Shown: piece by piece, positions 60,271 to 64,000 of the stretch
Numbering within the stretch: position 1 is the stretch's first letter
Layout: each line of letters opens with the position of its first letter
From: Romanomermis culicivorax
Taxonomy: Eukaryota > Nematoda > Enoplea > Mermithida > Mermithidae
DNA: 64,000 nt
Direction of reading: 5' to 3'
NCBI GenBank assembly: GCA_963922205.1
Contig: CAWUHX010000023.1
Location: 1,612,001-1,676,000 of the forward strand
Translations under genes and position numbers: made by a program
Notes under the pieces: model-generated
Database searches by the model: none
What the model saw: only the letters and a program-made list of their open reading frames with translations
Told to the model about the DNA's origin: nothing

Positions 60271-63200
60271 ATGGTTATCTCATGGTACCAGTTCCAATTT
60301 TTGGTTTTGTACTTGATCACCAGTATCTACCAGATTGCTTGAAATCATTTTAAATGAACTTTGAATAAGGCAGGCTGGTAATATTTCTAAAGCTTTGAGA
60401 CAGTTGATCTATTCTCCAATGACTCCTTCATCATTCCAAAAACTGTGTGAGTTGAGCTGTTGAATTTTTTGGTTCAAGGCCTTGGAAAAATGAAAGTGGT
60501 AACCTTCGATGCTAACTTCAGGAAAACCCTGTTGAATCGCATTGTGGGCCACCATTTCAAAGTCTTGAATCTTAGGATGCCAATATCTAGAAAGTAATTT
60601 GGATTCACTTGAAGTTATAGTTTCAAGTGTAATTCACAACTGCAGTTTTGCCATAAAGGTTTCCACTAATTTATTTCATATTTCAGTCAACAAATAAATG
60701 TAGGAATCAGCTGATTTTCAGCACATTAATGCATGGCAAGTTGGTATGACTTCAAACTGGGATGCTCCCGAGCTATAGATTGTGTACAGTTGAGAAAATT
60801 CATCTGGACTAACTCTAAATGTTCCAAATGGCCAAACTCGAAAATCATGCTAGCATCTTCAAAATGCCACGACCCTTTCAACTTTAGCTGGCATGCTATA
60901 ACCACTGTTCATGAAAAAATAATCATTCTTCTGCAGTGAATCGACAATGTTCAGTCACCCATAGAAATTGGGTGTTTGTTTTCTGCTATTCTTAAAATGT
61001 TTTTTAATAACAAGAACAGAAGGCAAGTTATATTTATATTTTTACAATTTTTTTTGCTGTATCATCAGAATTTAGTCAACTAAACCCTAGTTTTTTCTGA
61101 GTAGAATTTCCTACAATAACAGCAGTGTGTAAACCACTTTCAGGGTTGTACATATTATCTTCATTTTCCACTTTACTAGTGTTTGATAAAAAATTTTTTG
61201 CCTAATCATGATGTCTGTTTGTGGCAATGCATTGTTACTTTTCACAGTTGTGTGAAACTGAGAATAATTTTCACTTGATATAACAATAGTAGCTTGTAGA
61301 CGTCCTCCACTGGTAAACACACGCTTCTTGACTATTGATGTGATCCGAATTTCATGGATTTATAATCTTGCCAGTTTTCTTCCACTTGTTCAACATTTCA
61401 TAACCATTTCGCTACCTCATAATTCTTGCTTGTATAGGCTTCTAATGGTGGTTTCAAAGGTATTTTTCAATGTTCTCAACCGTCTTGATTGAGATTCTGG
61501 GTGTTTATAAGACCAAAGCTCTTCCCTTCAGGTGGAACAGTGGTAGTTTGGATGGAAGATGGGAGTGTTGCAGATGTCAGAATTCTAATATATGTATGCT
61601 TTCTATATTCACTAAGATCACAAACCTTAGCTGTACAAAATGTATGGTGATTTAAGTTTTGACTTTTGGTTATCCGATTGCTGTGGATGGTAATTTGACA
61701 TCTTTTCTTCATTCTGAGTTTGGTGGTCATTTTCCAAAAGTCATTCACATTTTAAGCAGATCGAATATTCTGTAAGATGACAATTCCATAGGATCTTCAT
61801 TTGTAAATTATTGCTGGATTCAGGTCAGATTTGCATTGAGCTATCAATTTTTTAATATTCACTGAAGTTGATTGTGTATGATGTGAGGAAAAGAATACTG
61901 TCTGGTATCTTGTTTATTTCTGATTCCAAGACCTATTACTATCAGTGTCTTCATCAGGTTATTTTTCAGCTTATTTTGCATACAACATTGTTTTACACTG
62001 GAATATCACATCAACAATAACATCAAGTGTGCCACCTTTTGTTACTGTAGCAGGATGGTTGCATTGATGACCATTTCTGTGGATTTTATTCTTTGAGTGA
62101 ATTTTCAGTTTTTCAAGTTTTGTTGTTGGGCAGGACTATTTTTTTGTTGAACTGCAAAGTATTTTAAATGCCTGTCCTTATTTTTTGAACAGGATGCAAG
62201 ATAAAGTCAAAATAACTTTCAATGCAAAGTGTATATAGCTTTTTTTCTGATTTGGTAGTGCTTGTGACTATGGTAGTGCTCATGCACTAGGTTGCACTCA
62301 TGTACTAGTTGGAAGAAAGCTACAACTATTGATTGTTAAAAATCTTTGAACTGTAACTAGGCAGACACACCAAAATGCTTGGTGAGTTCTGATAATTCAG
62401 TCTGCACAATTACATTTCACTGTATCACATCTTCTCAATTCCAATGCATTCCGAAAATGTAGTTCATTCAACATGAAGAGTCAGGGAACCTTGAATGTAT
62501 GAGGTAAAATTTGAAATTCTTCCATAAATTAGAGAATACTAATCTTATTTCATGTTTCATGTACACATTTTGGATAAATTTGTAAGTTTGTTGTCATATT
62601 TTCAGAAAAAATATTGTTTTCCTTCGCTACAGCTATAAAAAATTGTGGATCTCTTGTGGAAAATGATGCTTTGCAACAGATCTTTTGATGTTTTTTGACA
62701 TTTTCAGAAAAGCCGACTAAATAAGTCAAAGAATTTTTGGTCTACATAGATTTGAAACTAGCACATGCATTTCTAGTTCCTGTTACTCAGAAGCACCATA
62801 CAAAAATCAAATGATAATTGACCATGATTTCGATTTTATTTACTCAAGAGGTATAAAAAATCCGTTTTTCACAGATTGATTTTTCAAGACTATGGGAAAA
62901 AGAGTATTCAGAACAGGCAGACCTTGTATGTGTAATTTCCTAAGGGACAGAACACAAGTAACCAGCACAAATGCTATTTGGAAATTTAAGGTGTCAATAA
63001 TACTACCAGTACATGCAGATTTATGTAAGATACCCTGAACAAAGCTAACATGTCAGAGAGAAACATATCTCATAGAATACCTTCCTAAACCATAGTTGAT
63101 TCTACAAGATAGCTTCGAAAACCATAAATGATTCTACAGTATATCTCATGAAACATTGGCTATTCTCAGATGGCTCTTGTAAGGCCCTGCAGTTGAACTA

Positions 63201-64000
63201 AAGTGAAATTTAAACCTTAAAAACCAGCTCACCTAAAAATTGGCCACATTCTTTGATGAATAATCCTGAAGAAACCAGCTACATGGGCCATCCTGCATTT
63301 GGCACTATTCTATGGACATTGTTCAACAAAGGAAGAATTGTAAACTGGATAATCAGGCAGATGAATATGAGCACAATCCAGTCTGGATCAGGTTGGCTCC
63401 TGGATGCTGCTTTGTTATGCCAAACAAGCTGCACAAAATATACTGCCATAAACAACTTGCTCATGATTATCAATAATGGGCAAGAATTCTTCCAATGGCC
63501 ATATACCAATTCTGATGCCACCAATTTTAACTGTTGTTCCTAGAATGAAGATGGAGTAGGGATAAGAACAAAACTTGTGAGAATTCAGCTTTTTCTGTTA
63601 AAAATGAGTTATTGTTGCAAATTGTGTCAAAATTATTAAAAGTACATTGAAGTTTAGCTGCAGTGGCCAAAGAATACTACACCCTCTAACTTGAAAAGTC
63701 ATAATTTAAACTTCCATATCAAACTGGTTATTTACAGTAAACTCTGCTGAAATATATACAGTTTGTAGACCAATAATCATTAGAATAGTACGCTATAAAA
63801 TGTAGGATCACATTCATGAAATTTTACACATCTGATTAGTGGATGAGAACTATAGGTGGAGCAAGTAGAGCATGCATGATAATAATCAAAGTTAGAACTC
63901 TCAAGTTACAAAAGACTTGAAAATGAATATAAATGTTCAAACAAATCATTTCTTATTAGGCTTTACTTTTGTAGCAGGAGTCAATGGAGCATGTGACAGT
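60270..64000. other. No recognisable gene
   Basis: AT-rich DNA to the end of the window. The longest frames (61476-61748 minus, 63253-63543 plus) show no motif, no typical initiation context and no codon bias that sets them apart from chance. Confidence 0.45.

Noticed and set aside
63253-63543. 96-codon plus-strand frame near the right end
   Set aside because: Opposite strand is also open; no recognisable domain or initiation context.

Overview
The window looks like intergenic DNA from a large, repeat-rich eukaryotic genome, most likely an invertebrate animal. It is AT-rich, CpG is scarce over most of it, simple A/T runs are common, and nearly every recognisable coding stretch is a broken transposon protein. 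I found no intact host protein gene, no rRNA and no CRISPR array. The species cannot be read from the sequence; the gypsy integrases are of a type common in invertebrates.

Layout. 1-1.8 kb: 3' end of a Ty3/gypsy element (RNase H tail, integrase, start of LTR). 1.8-13.4 kb: mostly unannotatable AT-rich DNA with a degenerate GGGTAAAA-type repeat, a hAT relic near 9.4 kb and a GC-rich island at 11.9-12.2 kb. 13.4-17.3 kb: first copy of a dispersed segment that carries an LTR-like block; the second copy lies at 50.0-56.4 kb. 22-30 kb: a repeat pair, an isolated third LTR-like block, a 17-bp minisatellite and a hAT zinc-finger-like fragment. 30.7-33.1 kb: a PIF/Harbinger relic with long inverted repeats. 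36.4-43.2 kb: a 6.7-kb Ty3/gypsy provirus on the minus strand (element 1), with ~160-bp LTRs, a 4-bp target duplication, gag, an envelope-like glycoprotein region, protease, truncated reverse transcriptase, RNase H and integrase. 44.4-46.8 kb: a hAT transposase pseudogene split by a GC-rich LTR-like insertion. 48.06-48.43 kb: a 376-bp miniature LTR retroelement (TRIM) with two identical 164-bp LTRs. 52.3-55.3 kb: element 2, a 2.96-kb relative of element 1 on the plus strand. 56.6-59 kb: a decayed gag-like and exonuclease-like polyprotein. 60.1 kb: a tRNA-like sequence inside a dispersed repeat. 60.3-64 kb: nothing identifiable.

The most striking object is element 2. It keeps both LTRs (about 97-98% identical by eye), the primer binding site, the first ~21 codons of gag and the C-terminal part of integrase. 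Between them is about 1.2 kb of foreign, CpG-rich sequence: a 283-codon open frame fused in frame to the gag start, then ~340 bases of untranslated sequence ending in a run of 12 A that joins integrase at an A-rich codon. This is what template switching onto a polyadenylated RNA during reverse transcription would leave: an RNA gene captured inside an LTR retrotransposon. I do not recognise the protein. A viral nucleoprotein-like origin is a hypothesis only. The paralogous segment at 13.4-17.3 kb supplies the empty site and confirms the insertion boundaries.

In the related element 1 an envelope-like region (signal-anchor-like segment, cysteine-rich ectodomain, C-terminal membrane anchor) lies between gag and protease, not 3' of integrase where captured envelopes usually sit. 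Together the two copies suggest a gypsy family that has incorporated non-retroelement genes next to gag.
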